Positions 42,669-52,365 are shown, counted from the first letter of the stretch. The stretch is 64,000 bases of DNA from UBA9620 sp965220695 (GCA_965220695.1 OZ244838.1:5642001-5706000), one strand, 5' to 3'. Notes: generated by a model from the letters alone, not told the origin. Made by a program: numbers and translations.

Positions 42669-43228
42669 TGGCGATGGGCGCTCGTCGCGGCCCCCTGCGG
42701 TTGCACATCGAGGTGGGCGGGGAGGCGCGGCAGGTGACGGTCGAGCCGGTCGCCGGTGATACCTCGCGCGTCGCCGTGAGTTGGGACGGCACGCGCCACG
42801 TCGTCGATGTCGCGGCAGGTTCCGGCGCGCTGTCGATGATTCTGGCGGGTCCGCCGCGCGCGAGTCACGAGGTGACCTGCCATGAGACGGCGCCGGGCGA
42901 ACTGGCGCTGGGGATTGATGGTCTGCGGGTGACGGCCTTGGTCAACGACGGCCGCCGTTCCCGTACGGTCGCCGCCGAGGGCGCCGCGGGAGAACATGCC
43001 GTGCTCGCGCCGATGCCGGGCCGCGTGGTGCGGGTGCTCGTGGCGGAGGGTGACACCGTGCGCCGCGGCCAGGGCGTCGCGGTCGTCGAGGCGATGAAGA
43101 TGGAGAATGAGCTGCCGGCGCCGGTGGACGGGGTCGTCAGCGGCGTACGGGCGGCGGCGGACGATTCGGTGGAGGCCGGCGCGGTGCTGGTCGTCGTGAA
43201 CGCCGACATTGCTGATGATGGACACTGA
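42668..43228 (+). CDS. Biotin carboxyl carrier protein subunit
   Basis: This 186-residue protein has a C-terminal biotinyl domain with the biotinylation motif VEAMKMENEL and APMPGRVVRVLVAEGDTV. The N-terminal 110 residues are beta-rich and poorly defined. It overlaps accC by 1 bp and the next gene by 14 bp, so the three carboxylase parts and tamB appear to be one transcription unit. Confidence 0.9.
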   Translation: MAMGARRGPLRLHIEVGGEARQVTVEPVAGDTSRVAVSWDGTRHVVDVAAGSGALSMILAGPPRASHEVTCHETAPGELALGIDGLRVTALVNDGRRSRTVAAEGAAGEHAVLAPMPGRVVRVLVAEGDTVRRGQGVAVVEAMKMENELPAPVDGVVSGVRAAADDSVEAGAVLVVVNADIADDGH

Positions 43229-46200
43229 TTCCGGACACACCTCACCAGGGAGCGAGACCCCGGAGACGGACGCGTTGCCGCCCCGGCCCGCGGCGAAGTC
43301 TGCGGGTGCCGCCGCCCGACGCGTGGCTGGTGTGCGCGCGCGAGTCCGGCGTTGGACCGGCGGGTGGCTGGGACGCGTCGTGCGCTGGGGCGCCGCTGCC
43401 CTGGCGGTGCTGCTGGCGGTCATGATCGTGTTGACGGTCACGAGAGATCTGGGACCGCTGTTCCGGAGTCAGGCTGAGGAGGCCGCGTCGAACTACCTGG
43501 ATCGCGAGGTGACCATCGGGCGCATCGGGATGTATGTGCTGCCAGGTCGGTTCCTGGTCGAGGACGTCGTGATCGCGGGCCTCAATCCGGGCGATCGGCC
43601 GTTCCTGGTCGCCGACGAAGTCATTCTGTCGGTCACCTGGCGGACGCTGTTCCAGCGCGAGTTCCTGGTCGACTCGGTGTTGATGACCGACTGGCGGATG
43701 TTGGTCGAGTCGTTTCCGGATGGCCGTCAGAGTTTTCCCAACTTCGTGCCGCAGTCTGACGCGGACGAAGCCGCTGCGCCGGCGCCAGCCGAGGAGGATT
43801 CCGGTCGCCGTTTCGTCACCACAGTGCAGTATCTGCACGCCTCCAACGGCGTATTCCACTACGACGACCATGGCTCGAACTGGAGCGTCGACGCGCCCAA
43901 CCTCGATTTCACCATCACCAAGGATCACGACTATCAGGGTCACGCGGCGTTCTCCGGGGGCACCATCAAGATCGGCGATTTCGAGCCGATGTGGGCCGAG
44001 ATGGAGACCAATTTCCAGCTCGACGGCCCTGACGTCCGTCTGACGACCATCAATCTCGAAACCGACGGCGCCAGCACCGTGCTCGAAGGTACCGCCGCGC
44101 TTTCCGACTTCCCCTCGATGGCCTACACCCTCGAGTCGGACATCGACCTGGAGCGGATGCGTGAAATCTTCTTCGCCGCCGACGACTTCACCACGGCAGG
44201 CGCCGCCCATTTCAGCGGCACGTTCGAACTGTTCTCCGGCGGTCACGATCTCCGTGGAGCGTTCACGAGCCCCGAGCTCGGGCTCCACGCGGCCGACATT
44301 CCGTGGCGCTTCCCGGAACTGGCCGGAGAGTTGTTGTGGCAGCGTGACCGGTTCGAGGTGTGGGACGTCGTCTCGGCGCCGTATGGCGGTCACGTCGACC
44401 TCGACTTCACCATGGCGCCGCTCGGCGCGAAGGAGCCGGGCTGGGCCACATTCGACGTCCGGTACGACGACGTCGAGCTCGAACAGTTGATCCAACTGCT
44501 GGGGGTGCAGGGTATCAGGCCGATCGCGCGGGCGTCCGGCCGAAACCTGCTGCGCTGGCCGCTCGGCGAGTTCTCACGGTATCGGGACGAGGGCCGGGTC
44601 GGGCTGCAGCCGTTCGACGGCGTCACGCTGGCCGGACCGGACCTCGCACCGGGCGCCGCGGCGGCGGTCGAGGCGCGGGCGGGTCGACCGGCCGACCTGA
44701 CCACCCGCGAGTTCGCGGTCGGGGGTGCGGTCGAGTACACGGTGAACGACGGCCGGGTCGAGATCGCCTCGGGTCACGTCGCCACGCCCTCGACCTACGC
44801 GGCGTTCGACGGAGAGACCGGGGCGGGCGCAGACACGCGCATACCTTTTCGGGTCGTCAGCACCGACTGGCAGGAGAGCGACCGTCTGATGGCGGCGGTG
44901 ATGACCGCCGTGGGATCGCCCACGGGGGCCTTTGAAATAGACGGCGCAGGCACCTTCGACGGCGTCATGCTCGGTCGCCTGTCTGCGCCGCGAATCGAGG
45001 CGACGTTCAACGGCGAGGCGCTGCGGGCCTGGAATGTCCACTGGGGCCGCGGCCGCGGCGAGATCGTTGTGGACAACGGCTATATCGACATCGCGAACGG
45101 GATGTTCGAGCACGACGGCGCGACGTTCGGCGTCGACGGACTGTTCTCGACGAGTCTGTCCCGGACGGACGGCGGCGAAGAGATGAACGCGGTGTTCACG
45201 ATGTCGGGGTTCCCGTCGTCGAACATGCGGGCGGCGTTCGATCTCGATTACACCGTGGACGGGTTCGCGACCGGAGAGATGCACCTCTACGGGGCGTATC
45301 GCCGGGTGTTCGGCTTCGGCAGTCTCGCGCTCGACCAGCCGTTGGCGTACGGCCTGTCGTTCGACTCCGCCACGGCGGGGCTGCGTTTCGAGGGCAACGG
45401 GGTCCGGCTCGATGGATTCGAGATGCGCCGGGGAGAGGGCGTGATCACCGGCGCCGCGTTCATCGACTGGGACGGCACGTACTCGTTCAACTGGGATGCC
45501 AGGAACATCGATGTGGGGACGATCGAGCTTATCCCCGATCTTCCCGAACCGCTGTCCGGCGCCGCCGAATTGAACCTATCCGGCGTCGGAGCATTCGAGA
45601 ATCCCAGCTACGAGGTGCGCTGTACGGTCGTGGACCTTTACGTCGGCGACCAGGAGATCGGTCAGGTCACCGGTGTGCTTGATGTGCGGGACGAGGTGCT
45701 GACGCTCGACCTGGAGGGCGCGTCGTCGACGTTCGCGGTCTCGGCGGACGGTCAAGTGGCGCTCAACGAACGGAACGACGGGACGGTGCGGGTCGTGGTG
45801 ACGAACATGTCGCTCGCACCGTATGTCCGGATGTTCGTGCCGGGCCTGTCGCCCTACGCGAGTGCGCTCGTCAGCGGGGCGGCGAGGGTCTCGGGGCAAT
45901 TGCGGGATTGGGACCGCCTGAAGATGGAGGCGACCGTCCAGCAGGCGAACCTCAGCCTGCTCGACTACGACGTGTGGAACGACGGACCGATGGAGTTGAC
46001 GCTCGACCAGCGTGTGATTGGCATCGACCGCATGCTGCTGGCTGGCGACGGGACGGCGCTCGACGTCTCCGGTACCGTGGACCTGGCGAGCGACGCGCTC
46101 GGCGTTACCCTTGCCGGCGACGCCAACCTCGACATCCTTGACCTGTTCTTCGATGACCTGCGGGGTTCCGGCACGGCGGCGGTTCAGGCCCGCGTGGAAG

Positions 46201-47441
46201 GGCCCATCGCGGAACCTGTGTTGATCGGGCAGGCTACCCTGTTCAACGGTCGCATCCGTCACCTTGCGCTGCCCCACGCAATCGACGCGCTCAATGGCCG
46301 GATCGCGTTCGAGCCGGGTGCGATGAGATTCGATGATGTCGGGGCGTTGATGGCGGGTGGATCGGTGACGATCGGCGGCCGTGTCGGATTGGACCGCTTC
46401 CGGCCGGACGAGCTGGGTGTGACCCTGAGCGGCCGGGATATGCAGTGGCGGTACCGGGAGGGGTTCCGTTCGCTCATCGACACAGACGTGGTGCTGCGCG
46501 GCACCGCCCGGGCGCCGGTGCTGTCCGGCACAATCGACGTGCGAGACGCCGTGCTGCCGGACGGGTTCGAGATGGGGACCGGGTTGTTCGGCTCGGCGGA
46601 GGAGACCGTCGACGCCGCGCTGGTCGAGACGGAATCCGCCGGGTTGCCGCTGGCCCTGGACGTCAGGATCGTCGCGCCGTCAAGTCTGCGGATGACGAGC
46701 AACGCCATGCGGGTCGTGGCGAGCGCCGATCTCACGTTGCAGGGCACCCTGGACCGGCCGTTGCTGTTCGGGCTGGCCGAGATCGACAGCGGCGAAACGT
46801 TCTTCGAGGGGAACAGGTATCGCCTGAACTACGGCACCATCGGTTTCGCGAATCCGACTCGGATCGAGCCGTACATCAACATCGAGGTCGAGACCGACGT
46901 GCGAGTGCCGGGACAGACGTACCGCGTGACGGTGCGCGCCACCGGTACGCTCGATCCATCCGATCCACTGGTGCTGACGTTCACGTCGGATCCGCCGTTG
47001 CCTGAAGTCGACGTGCTCGGGATGTTGATGGGGGATGTTCGCGATCCTCGAAGCGCCGACCTGCGTGCGGCCCGTGCCCCTGAGCTGGCGCAGCAGCAGC
47101 GAATGCAGGCGGGCCTCGCCCGGCTATTCACCAGGCAGCTGTCCTCGCCAGTCGGACGGGTCGTAGAAGAGTCGTTCGGCGTGGACACGTTCCAGATCAC
47201 CCCGTCCCTCGGCGATCCCTCGTCCCAGCAATCCGCGCAGTTTGAACCGACGGCGCGGCTGCTGATCGGCCAGCAGCTTTCGGGGCGCGCACATCTGACG
47301 CTGTCGCGGGCGGTCACTGGCGCCAATCGCGGCCTGCTCGTGGTGCTCGAGTATGACCAGAGCGACCGCATGTCCTGGATTCTGTCGCAAAACGAAGATC
47401 GCACCTACGCGCTCGACTTTCGAGTGAGGCACGCCTTTTGA
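43215..47441 (+). CDS. tamB: TamB-like translocation/assembly protein (AsmA/TamB superfamily)
   Basis: This 1408-residue protein has an N-terminal signal anchor (about 55-80, VRWGAAALAVLLAVMIVLTV). A very long beta-rich region of repeated beta-helix character follows, with AsmA-like motifs at the start (REVTIGRIGMYVLPGRFLVEDVVIAGL). The C-terminal TamB domain shows SGTIDVRDAVLPDG, LTFTSDPPLPEVDVLGMLMG and RLFTRQLSSPVG, and ends with FRVRHAF. The family works with an Omp85 protein to deliver outer-membrane proteins or phospholipids. The start at ATG 43215 overlaps the biotin carrier; an upstream TTG is possible. The next gene is an Omp85 protein, overlapping by 4 bp. Confidence 0.88.
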   Translation: MMDTDSGHTSPGSETPETDALPPRPAAKSAGAAARRVAGVRARVRRWTGGWLGRVVRWGAAALAVLLAVMIVLTVTRDLGPLFRSQAEEAASNYLDREVTIGRIGMYVLPGRFLVEDVVIAGLNPGDRPFLVADEVILSVTWRTLFQREFLVDSVLMTDWRMLVESFPDGRQSFPNFVPQSDADEAAAPAPAEEDSGRRFVTTVQYLHASNGVFHYDDHGSNWSVDAPNLDFTITKDHDYQGHAAFSGGTIKIGDFEPMWAEMETNFQLDGPDVRLTTINLETDGASTVLEGTAALSDFPSMAYTLESDIDLERMREIFFAADDFTTAGAAHFSGTFELFSGGHDLRGAFTSPELGLHAADIPWRFPELAGELLWQRDRFEVWDVVSAPYGGHVDLDFTMAPLGAKEPGWATFDVRYDDVELEQLIQLLGVQGIRPIARASGRNLLRWPLGEFSRYRDEGRVGLQPFDGVTLAGPDLAPGAAAAVEARAGRPADLTTREFAVGGAVEYTVNDGRVEIASGHVATPSTYAAFDGETGAGADTRIPFRVVSTDWQESDRLMAAVMTAVGSPTGAFEIDGAGTFDGVMLGRLSAPRIEATFNGEALRAWNVHWGRGRGEIVVDNGYIDIANGMFEHDGATFGVDGLFSTSLSRTDGGEEMNAVFTMSGFPSSNMRAAFDLDYTVDGFATGEMHLYGAYRRVFGFGSLALDQPLAYGLSFDSATAGLRFEGNGVRLDGFEMRRGEGVITGAAFIDWDGTYSFNWDARNIDVGTIELIPDLPEPLSGAAELNLSGVGAFENPSYEVRCTVVDLYVGDQEIGQVTGVLDVRDEVLTLDLEGASSTFAVSADGQVALNERNDGTVRVVVTNMSLAPYVRMFVPGLSPYASALVSGAARVSGQLRDWDRLKMEATVQQANLSLLDYDVWNDGPMELTLDQRVIGIDRMLLAGDGTALDVSGTVDLASDALGVTLAGDANLDILDLFFDDLRGSGTAAVQARVEGPIAEPVLIGQATLFNGRIRHLALPHAIDALNGRIAFEPGAMRFDDVGALMAGGSVTIGGRVGLDRFRPDELGVTLSGRDMQWRYREGFRSLIDTDVVLRGTARAPVLSGTIDVRDAVLPDGFEMGTGLFGSAEETVDAALVETESAGLPLALDVRIVAPSSLRMTSNAMRVVASADLTLQGTLDRPLLFGLAEIDSGETFFEGNRYRLNYGTIGFANPTRIEPYINIEVETDVRVPGQTYRVTVRATGTLDPSDPLVLTFTSDPPLPEVDVLGMLMGDVRDPRSADLRAARAPELAQQQRMQAGLARLFTRQLSSPVGRVVEESFGVDTFQITPSLGDPSSQQSAQFEPTARLLIGQQLSGRAHLTLSRAVTGANRGLLVVLEYDQSDRMSWILSQNEDRTYALDFRVRHAF

Positions 47442-50368
47442 ATCACGTTGCGTCTCGGCTGGCTGTCGCAGCGGTCCTGCTGAGCACGCCGCCGCCGGCG
47501 CCCGGTGCCGAGATCGAGGCGTTGATCGGGCAGGCGGTGGTCGCGGTCGAAGTCTTCAATGACGGTCTCGTGACAGACGAGCGGGCGATCTTCGACCTGC
47601 TCGAGACGCGCACCGGCCAACCCCTGTCTCTTCGCCAGGTGCGCGAGAGCGTCACCCACCTGTTCACCTGGGGCGCCTTCTCCGATGTGCGGGTCAGCGC
47701 GACCGAGGTCGCTCGCGGCGTGACGCTGCGCTACGACCTCGTTCCACTCCGGGGGGCGGCGCAGATCGAGGTTCGCGGAACGCCGGGCCGCCCGCTGGAG
47801 GAGTTGCTGGGACCGCTCACCCGGCGGTTTGGACGAGCTATCCGCGCCGACCAGATTCCGGAGTCGGTGGCGGTGCTCGAAGCGCTGTACCGGGAATCTG
47901 GCCGATTCGCGGTCCGCATCCGTCCCGAGATGGTCGACGGCCGGCTCCTGTTCGAGATCGACCAGGGGCCCCCGGCGCTGATCGGTCAGATCGAGTTGCG
48001 CGGGGTATCGGAGGAGGATCGGCCCGGCATGCTGGCCAGGTTGGGCGTCGCGACGGGGGCTACCTACGATCCGGCGCGCGTCGTGACCCGCCTCGAGGAA
48101 TACGAGGCGGACATCCGGGAAGAGCGTTATTACGAAGCCAGCTTTCGGCACGACGTGTCACCCGCTCCCGACGGCAGCACGGTCGACCTGGTGTTCGACA
48201 TCCGGCTCGGTTCGCCGGTCGAGGTCGTCTTCGAAGGCGATATCGTGCCCGACGCGAGGCTCGATGACCTCGTGCCCGTGGCGCGCGAGGGATCGATCGA
48301 CGAGGACCTGCTCGAAGACTCCAGTCTCCGGCTCGAGACCCACCTGCGAGGTCTCGGGTACCGGGATGCCCGGGTCACGCATCGCCGGTTGGCGGCAGAG
48401 GGGATGCTCACAATCGTGTTCACGGTAGACCGCGGTCCCCGGTATCGCGTCGAAGACGTGGTGTTCACGGGTCAGACGACGGTGCCTGGTGTCGAGCTGG
48501 TCACGTTGTTCGGCGTCGCACCGGGGGCGCCCCTGGTGATGTCGGCGCTCGACGAGGGTGAGGCTGGTGTGCGAGCCGAGTACGCCGGCCGCGGGTATCG
48601 AGCGGTCCAGGTCACGCCGGTGCTTGCGGTGGGTGACGTGCCGGTCCTCGCCAATCTCCCGCAGGTCGTGCCGGTCGAGATCACGGTCGAGGTTGTCGAG
48701 GGGCCGCGCACGACGATCGGTCTCGTAGCGTTCGACGGCAACACCGCCTTTTCCGGTGAGGCGTTGGCCGCCCTGCTCGAGACGAAGATTGGCGATGCCT
48801 ATTTCACGCCCCGTCTCGACGCCGATCGCGATCGGCTCCGGTCGCACTATCTCAATGAAGGCTACGAGACCGTGCAGGTCGTGGCCCAGCGGCGATTCGA
48901 CGAGGACGGCGCCACCGCGCAGGTGACCTTTCAGGTGGACGAGGGTGTGCAGGTGGTCGTCGACCACATTCTGGTCGTCGGCACGAATCAAATCGCGCCC
49001 GCCACGGTCCGGTCCGAGACGACGTTGCGCCCCGGCGCACCGCTCGGGTTGGACGAGATCGCCGAAACCCGCCGGCGGTTGACGGCGATGGGTTTGTTTC
49101 GGCGGATCGAAATCCGGGGGTTCAGCCATGGCGGGCGACAACGACGGGATGTCGTGATCTTCGTCGAAGAGGCGCCGGCGACCACTGTCGGCTACGGGGG
49201 CGGGCTCGAGCTCGGGCAGCGTCTGCGGGCGACCGCGGCCGGGGTGGCCACCGAACAGTTCGAGCTGGCGCCGCGGGGGTTCCTCGAGATCGGCCGGCGC
49301 AACCTGTGGGGCAAGAACCGATCTCTGAACCTGTTCACCCGTGTGAGCGTGCGACGCAAGGACGACGCGCAGGCGGAGACGCTGCGGTCCAGACTGGGGT
49401 TCAATGAATACCGCGTCTTGTTGAACTATCGCGAGCCGCGAGCATTCGGTCGCGCGGGCGATCTGTTGGTGTCCGGGTTCGTCGAACAGGCGATCCGTCC
49501 AAGTTTCGACCTGTTCAGCCGCGGGGTGAACGCCGAGCTGCGACGAACCATCGGGTTTACGATGACGGGCAGCGCGGGGTACACCTACGGTCGGAACCGT
49601 GTCAGCAATCAGCAGTTCGAACCTGAGGAAGGACCGCTGGTTGACCGGCTCTTTCCAGAGGTGACGCTCTCGACGTTCTCGAGCGGTGTCTTGCGTGACA
49701 CACGGAACGACGCGCTCGAGCCGACGTCCGGCGGGTTGCTGGGCGTCGACGGCGAGGTCGCCCTGCGCGCCATCGGGTCGGAGGTCGGGTTCGCGAAGAC
49801 AACGCTTCAGGGGTACTTCTACCGTCAGTTGCCCGGTGAGCTGGTCTTTGCAGGGGGTGCGCGTCTCGGGGTGGCCCGCGGGTTCAGTGTGCCCTTGTCG
49901 TCCCTGGAGAGCGGGCAGGCTGGCGCGGGCGGGGTTCGGGCGACCACCGAGTCCGCCGCCGCGTCCGCGGTGGAACTTATGGGTCTGCCGGCCAGCGAGC
50001 GGTTCTTCGCAGGCGGCGACACGACCGTGCGTGGCTTTGCGCTCGACCAGCTCGGAGACGATTCGACGATCGACGCGAACGGGTTTCCAACCGGCGGCAA
50101 CGCCATGGTCGTGATGAACGCCGAGCTGCGGGTTCCGGTCACCGGGGCGATCCAGGCGGTCGGGTTTCTGGATGCCGGTAACGTGTTCGACCGCGTCGGC
50201 CATCTCAGCCTGGGGCGTATTCGCGGCGCAGCCGGTTTCGGTGTGCGGTACCGGTCGCCGGTCGGGCCGCTGCGGTTCGACGCCGGTTTCAAGCTGGACC
50301 GCCAGGAATTCGCCGGCGAGCGGGAAAGTCTCTTCGCCCTGCATTTCAGTATCGGGCAGGCGTTCTAG
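47438..50368 (+). CDS. BamA/TamA-like Omp85 outer-membrane assembly protein with about seven POTRA-like repeats
   Basis: This 976-residue protein begins at TTG, giving a signal-like N-terminus. A long run of repeats of POTRA character fills about residues 27-585, followed by a C-terminal beta-barrel (about 590-976, ending FALHFSIGQAF with C-terminal Phe). The barrel includes FFAGGDTTVRGFALDQLG, the Omp85 VRGF/Y motif, and GPLRFDAGFKLDR. By repeat counting I find about seven POTRA-like units (five in E. coli BamA, three in TamA). Coupling to tamB suggests it is the TamA partner, but it could be BamA itself. Confidence 0.9.
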   Translation: MNHVASRLAVAAVLLSTPPPAPGAEIEALIGQAVVAVEVFNDGLVTDERAIFDLLETRTGQPLSLRQVRESVTHLFTWGAFSDVRVSATEVARGVTLRYDLVPLRGAAQIEVRGTPGRPLEELLGPLTRRFGRAIRADQIPESVAVLEALYRESGRFAVRIRPEMVDGRLLFEIDQGPPALIGQIELRGVSEEDRPGMLARLGVATGATYDPARVVTRLEEYEADIREERYYEASFRHDVSPAPDGSTVDLVFDIRLGSPVEVVFEGDIVPDARLDDLVPVAREGSIDEDLLEDSSLRLETHLRGLGYRDARVTHRRLAAEGMLTIVFTVDRGPRYRVEDVVFTGQTTVPGVELVTLFGVAPGAPLVMSALDEGEAGVRAEYAGRGYRAVQVTPVLAVGDVPVLANLPQVVPVEITVEVVEGPRTTIGLVAFDGNTAFSGEALAALLETKIGDAYFTPRLDADRDRLRSHYLNEGYETVQVVAQRRFDEDGATAQVTFQVDEGVQVVVDHILVVGTNQIAPATVRSETTLRPGAPLGLDEIAETRRRLTAMGLFRRIEIRGFSHGGRQRRDVVIFVEEAPATTVGYGGGLELGQRLRATAAGVATEQFELAPRGFLEIGRRNLWGKNRSLNLFTRVSVRRKDDAQAETLRSRLGFNEYRVLLNYREPRAFGRAGDLLVSGFVEQAIRPSFDLFSRGVNAELRRTIGFTMTGSAGYTYGRNRVSNQQFEPEEGPLVDRLFPEVTLSTFSSGVLRDTRNDALEPTSGGLLGVDGEVALRAIGSEVGFAKTTLQGYFYRQLPGELVFAGGARLGVARGFSVPLSSLESGQAGAGGVRATTESAAASAVELMGLPASERFFAGGDTTVRGFALDQLGDDSTIDANGFPTGGNAMVVMNAELRVPVTGAIQAVGFLDAGNVFDRVGHLSLGRIRGAAGFGVRYRSPVGPLRFDAGFKLDRQEFAGERESLFALHFSIGQAF

Positions 50369-50695
50369 CGGGGCTCCGCCCAAACCACTTTCCCCGGTGG
50401 CTCCGCCCCGCTAGCTCACGTCTATTGGAGCCCCGCTACGCGGGGGCTGGCCTCGGTGTTGGGCGATGCGAGTCCAGCGGGGCTGCACCGAATACCACTC
50501 TTCCCGGTCGGCTCCGCCCCGCTAGATCACGTTTCTTGGAGCCCCGCTACGCGGGGGGCTGGCCTCGGTGTTCGGAGACGCGAGGCCAGCGGGGCTGCGC
50601 CGAACAGCACTCTTCCCGGTCGGCTCCGCCTCGCTAGATCACGTTTCTTGGAGCCCCGCTACGCGGGGGCTGGCCTCGGTATCAATATGCTGCAG
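50366..50695. repeat. GC-rich 111-112-bp tandem repeat with hairpins, downstream of the Omp85 gene
   Basis: Units start with TTGGAGCCCCGCTACG at 50425, 50536 and 50648, with a partial leading copy from the Omp85 stop onward. Each has GCCCCGC-tac-GCGGGG and GGCTCCGCC...CGCTAG segments able to form stable hairpins, and the unit ends in CTAG (the Omp85 stop itself is in ttCTAG). Reading frames crossing it give repeated, non-natural peptides, so it is non-coding. The remaining bases to 50771 hold no gene. Confidence 0.85.
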
Positions 50696-50771
50696 GCGAT
50701 GCGAGGAGGCCAGCAGGACTGCGCCGCTATCCTGTTCGACCCGGTTGGATGCGCGGTGTACAGTGGGATCG

Positions 50772-51410
50772 ATGCGGTGGGTCAGTCGACTCGTGTTCGT
50801 CTGTGTGGTGGCGTCGGCAACCGTCTCGGGGCGTCAGGTCCCGGCCGAGGTGCACCTGCTCGACCAGGTGCTCGCCGTCGCGGCGAATCAGGTCATCATG
50901 TTGTCGGATGTACGGGCCTTCATCGAGCTCAAGCTCATCGAGCCGCCCGTGGCGGTCGACCCGGCGCCCGAGGTGCTTACCGCCGTGATCGAGCGCCAAC
51001 TGGTGCTGAACGAGGTTGCCGGCTGGTTCGTGGAGGAACCCTCGGCCGAGGATATCGATGGCCGGTTGGCGGCGGTGGCCATGCGTCTCGGCGGTTCGGA
51101 CGTTCTGGCGTCGGTGTTGCCCTCGGTCGGCTTCACGATCGACGACCTGCGGCAGGTGTTGCGTGACGATATTCGGGTTGAGCGCTATCTGGCGCGGCGG
51201 TTTCAGGGAGCGCGGCAACCGACCGAGGATGAACTGGTCGCGTACTTCGAGCAGCATGCCGGCGAGTTTCAGATTGACGGCAGGCCGGCGCCGTTCGATG
51301 AGGTGCGTGACGAGGTCCGCCGCCGCGTGATCCGGTCCCTGCGGCAGGAGCCCATCGACGCGTGGATTGCGTCGCTGGTCCAGCGCGCCGACATCGTGCG
51401 GGTGCAGTGA
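50772..51410 (+). CDS. SurA-N-like periplasmic protein without PPIase domain
   Basis: This 212-residue protein has a signal peptide (LVFVCVVASATVSG) and begins its mature part EVHLLDQVLAVAANQVIMLSDVRAF. The N-terminal part resembles the chaperone domain of SurA-type proteins (LAVAANQVIMLSD is close to LDRIVAVVNDEVITLSEL). No parvulin domain follows; the C-terminal part has PTEDELVAYFEQHAGEFQIDGRPAPFDEV, also seen in that family. Proximity to the Omp85 gene supports an OMP-chaperone role by inference. The ATG at 50772 lies outside the repeats. Confidence 0.75.
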   Translation: MRWVSRLVFVCVVASATVSGRQVPAEVHLLDQVLAVAANQVIMLSDVRAFIELKLIEPPVAVDPAPEVLTAVIERQLVLNEVAGWFVEEPSAEDIDGRLAAVAMRLGGSDVLASVLPSVGFTIDDLRQVLRDDIRVERYLARRFQGARQPTEDELVAYFEQHAGEFQIDGRPAPFDEVRDEVRRRVIRSLRQEPIDAWIASLVQRADIVRVQ

Positions 51411-51447
51411 CCGCGACCTCGACCCGCTCCCGGTCACGTGGCGGTCT

Positions 51448-52236
51448 TCAACCGCCGTTCACCGAAAAGGCGATCAGGACTTCGGTCAGATTGAAGCCGG
51501 CGTGACAGACGACCGGACCGATGACGGAGCCGCGCCGCAGATAGCAGATGCCCCACATGGCCCCCAGCAGGCCGGTCACGATCGCCGCGTCCCACCCCTG
51601 CACGAGATGGCCCAGACCGAAGACGACGCTGAAGACGACCAGACCGACCACGACGCCGCCGAGGTGGCGTTCGAATCGTCGCAGGATGAACGCGCGTTGC
51701 ACTTCCTCCCGCACTCCTCCGGCCAGCACCGCGACCAGGGCGAACGCGACGGCTGCTCCGGGCGATACGATCAGCGCTTCCAGCGGGTTCTCCGGTACGT
51801 TGTGCAGTCCCGGCGCGACCTGCTGCATGATGACGAAGGCGACGCTCGCCAGCAGCAGGGCAGCCGGAACCAGAAGGAGGCCGAGGACCGCCTCGCGGGC
51901 GGCGGGCCGCGTGCCGACCAGCATGGAGAGCGGGTTCTCGCCATGGGCTCGCAGCAGCCACCAGATCAGGGCCAGCACGAGCGCCGCGTCGGCCATCGAG
52001 AGGATCACGATATACGAAAGTGACAGGCGGCCGTCACTGCCCGCGGGAGAAATGCCCAGCAACGCCAGGATGACGATGAGCGTCAGTTGGGTCGGGAATC
52101 CGGAGCAGAGGATGATCTCGAGCAGCGCCGCGACACGCTCGCGCAGCGTCGGTCGGCGTTGAGCGGCGTCCTCGATCGCGCCCGGATCGATCGCTGGATC
52201 CAGAGCGACCTGTTCCGCCGCCTCGTCGATTTCCAC
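51448..52236 (-). CDS. CPBP-family intramembrane metalloprotease
   Basis: This 262-residue membrane protein has about seven hydrophobic segments. The CPBP (Abi/CaaX-like) motifs are EEVQR (usually EExxxR), FGLGHLVQG and VCHAGFN (usually HxxxN). Start GTG 52236 precedes MEIDEAAEQ. Substrate unknown. The gene is convergent with the SurA-like gene and divergent from nrdJ. Confidence 0.82.
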   Translation of the reverse strand: MEIDEAAEQVALDPAIDPGAIEDAAQRRPTLRERVAALLEIILCSGFPTQLTLIVILALLGISPAGSDGRLSLSYIVILSMADAALVLALIWWLLRAHGENPLSMLVGTRPAAREAVLGLLLVPAALLLASVAFVIMQQVAPGLHNVPENPLEALIVSPGAAVAFALVAVLAGGVREEVQRAFILRRFERHLGGVVVGLVVFSVVFGLGHLVQGWDAAIVTGLLGAMWGICYLRRGSVIGPVVCHAGFNLTEVLIAFSVNGG

Positions 52237-52280
52237 GCGCGGACTGTATCACACGCGAAAACCGCTGTTTTCCGGACATT

Positions 52281-52328
52281 TTTCTATATCTTGGGATGGA
52301 CCTGAAACGATCACACAATATGTTGTGG
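52281..52328 (+). promoter_or_regulatory. Pair of NrdR-type boxes upstream of nrdJ
   Basis: Box 1 core CTATATCTTG (52284-52293) and box 2 core CAATATGTTG (52316-52325) match the NrdR consensus acaCwAtATaTwGtgt closely; box 2 is extended ACACAATATGTTGTGG. The cores start 32 bp apart, about three helical turns, as in known NrdR pairs. They lie just upstream of the TTGACA promoter element. Confidence 0.7.
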
Positions 52329-52336
52329 CGATTTTC

Positions 52337-52365
52337 TTGACAACCACGACGTCTGGCGGCAGAAT
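52337..52365 (+). promoter_or_regulatory. Promoter for nrdJ
   Basis: TTGACA (52337-52342) and CAGAAT (52360-52365), 17-bp spacer, lie 54 bp before the start codon and immediately downstream of the NrdR boxes. Confidence 0.6.

Noticed and set aside
50456..51166. Open frames reading through the 111-112-bp repeat
   Set aside because: They encode repeated peptides produced by the tandem DNA repeat and have no start signal.
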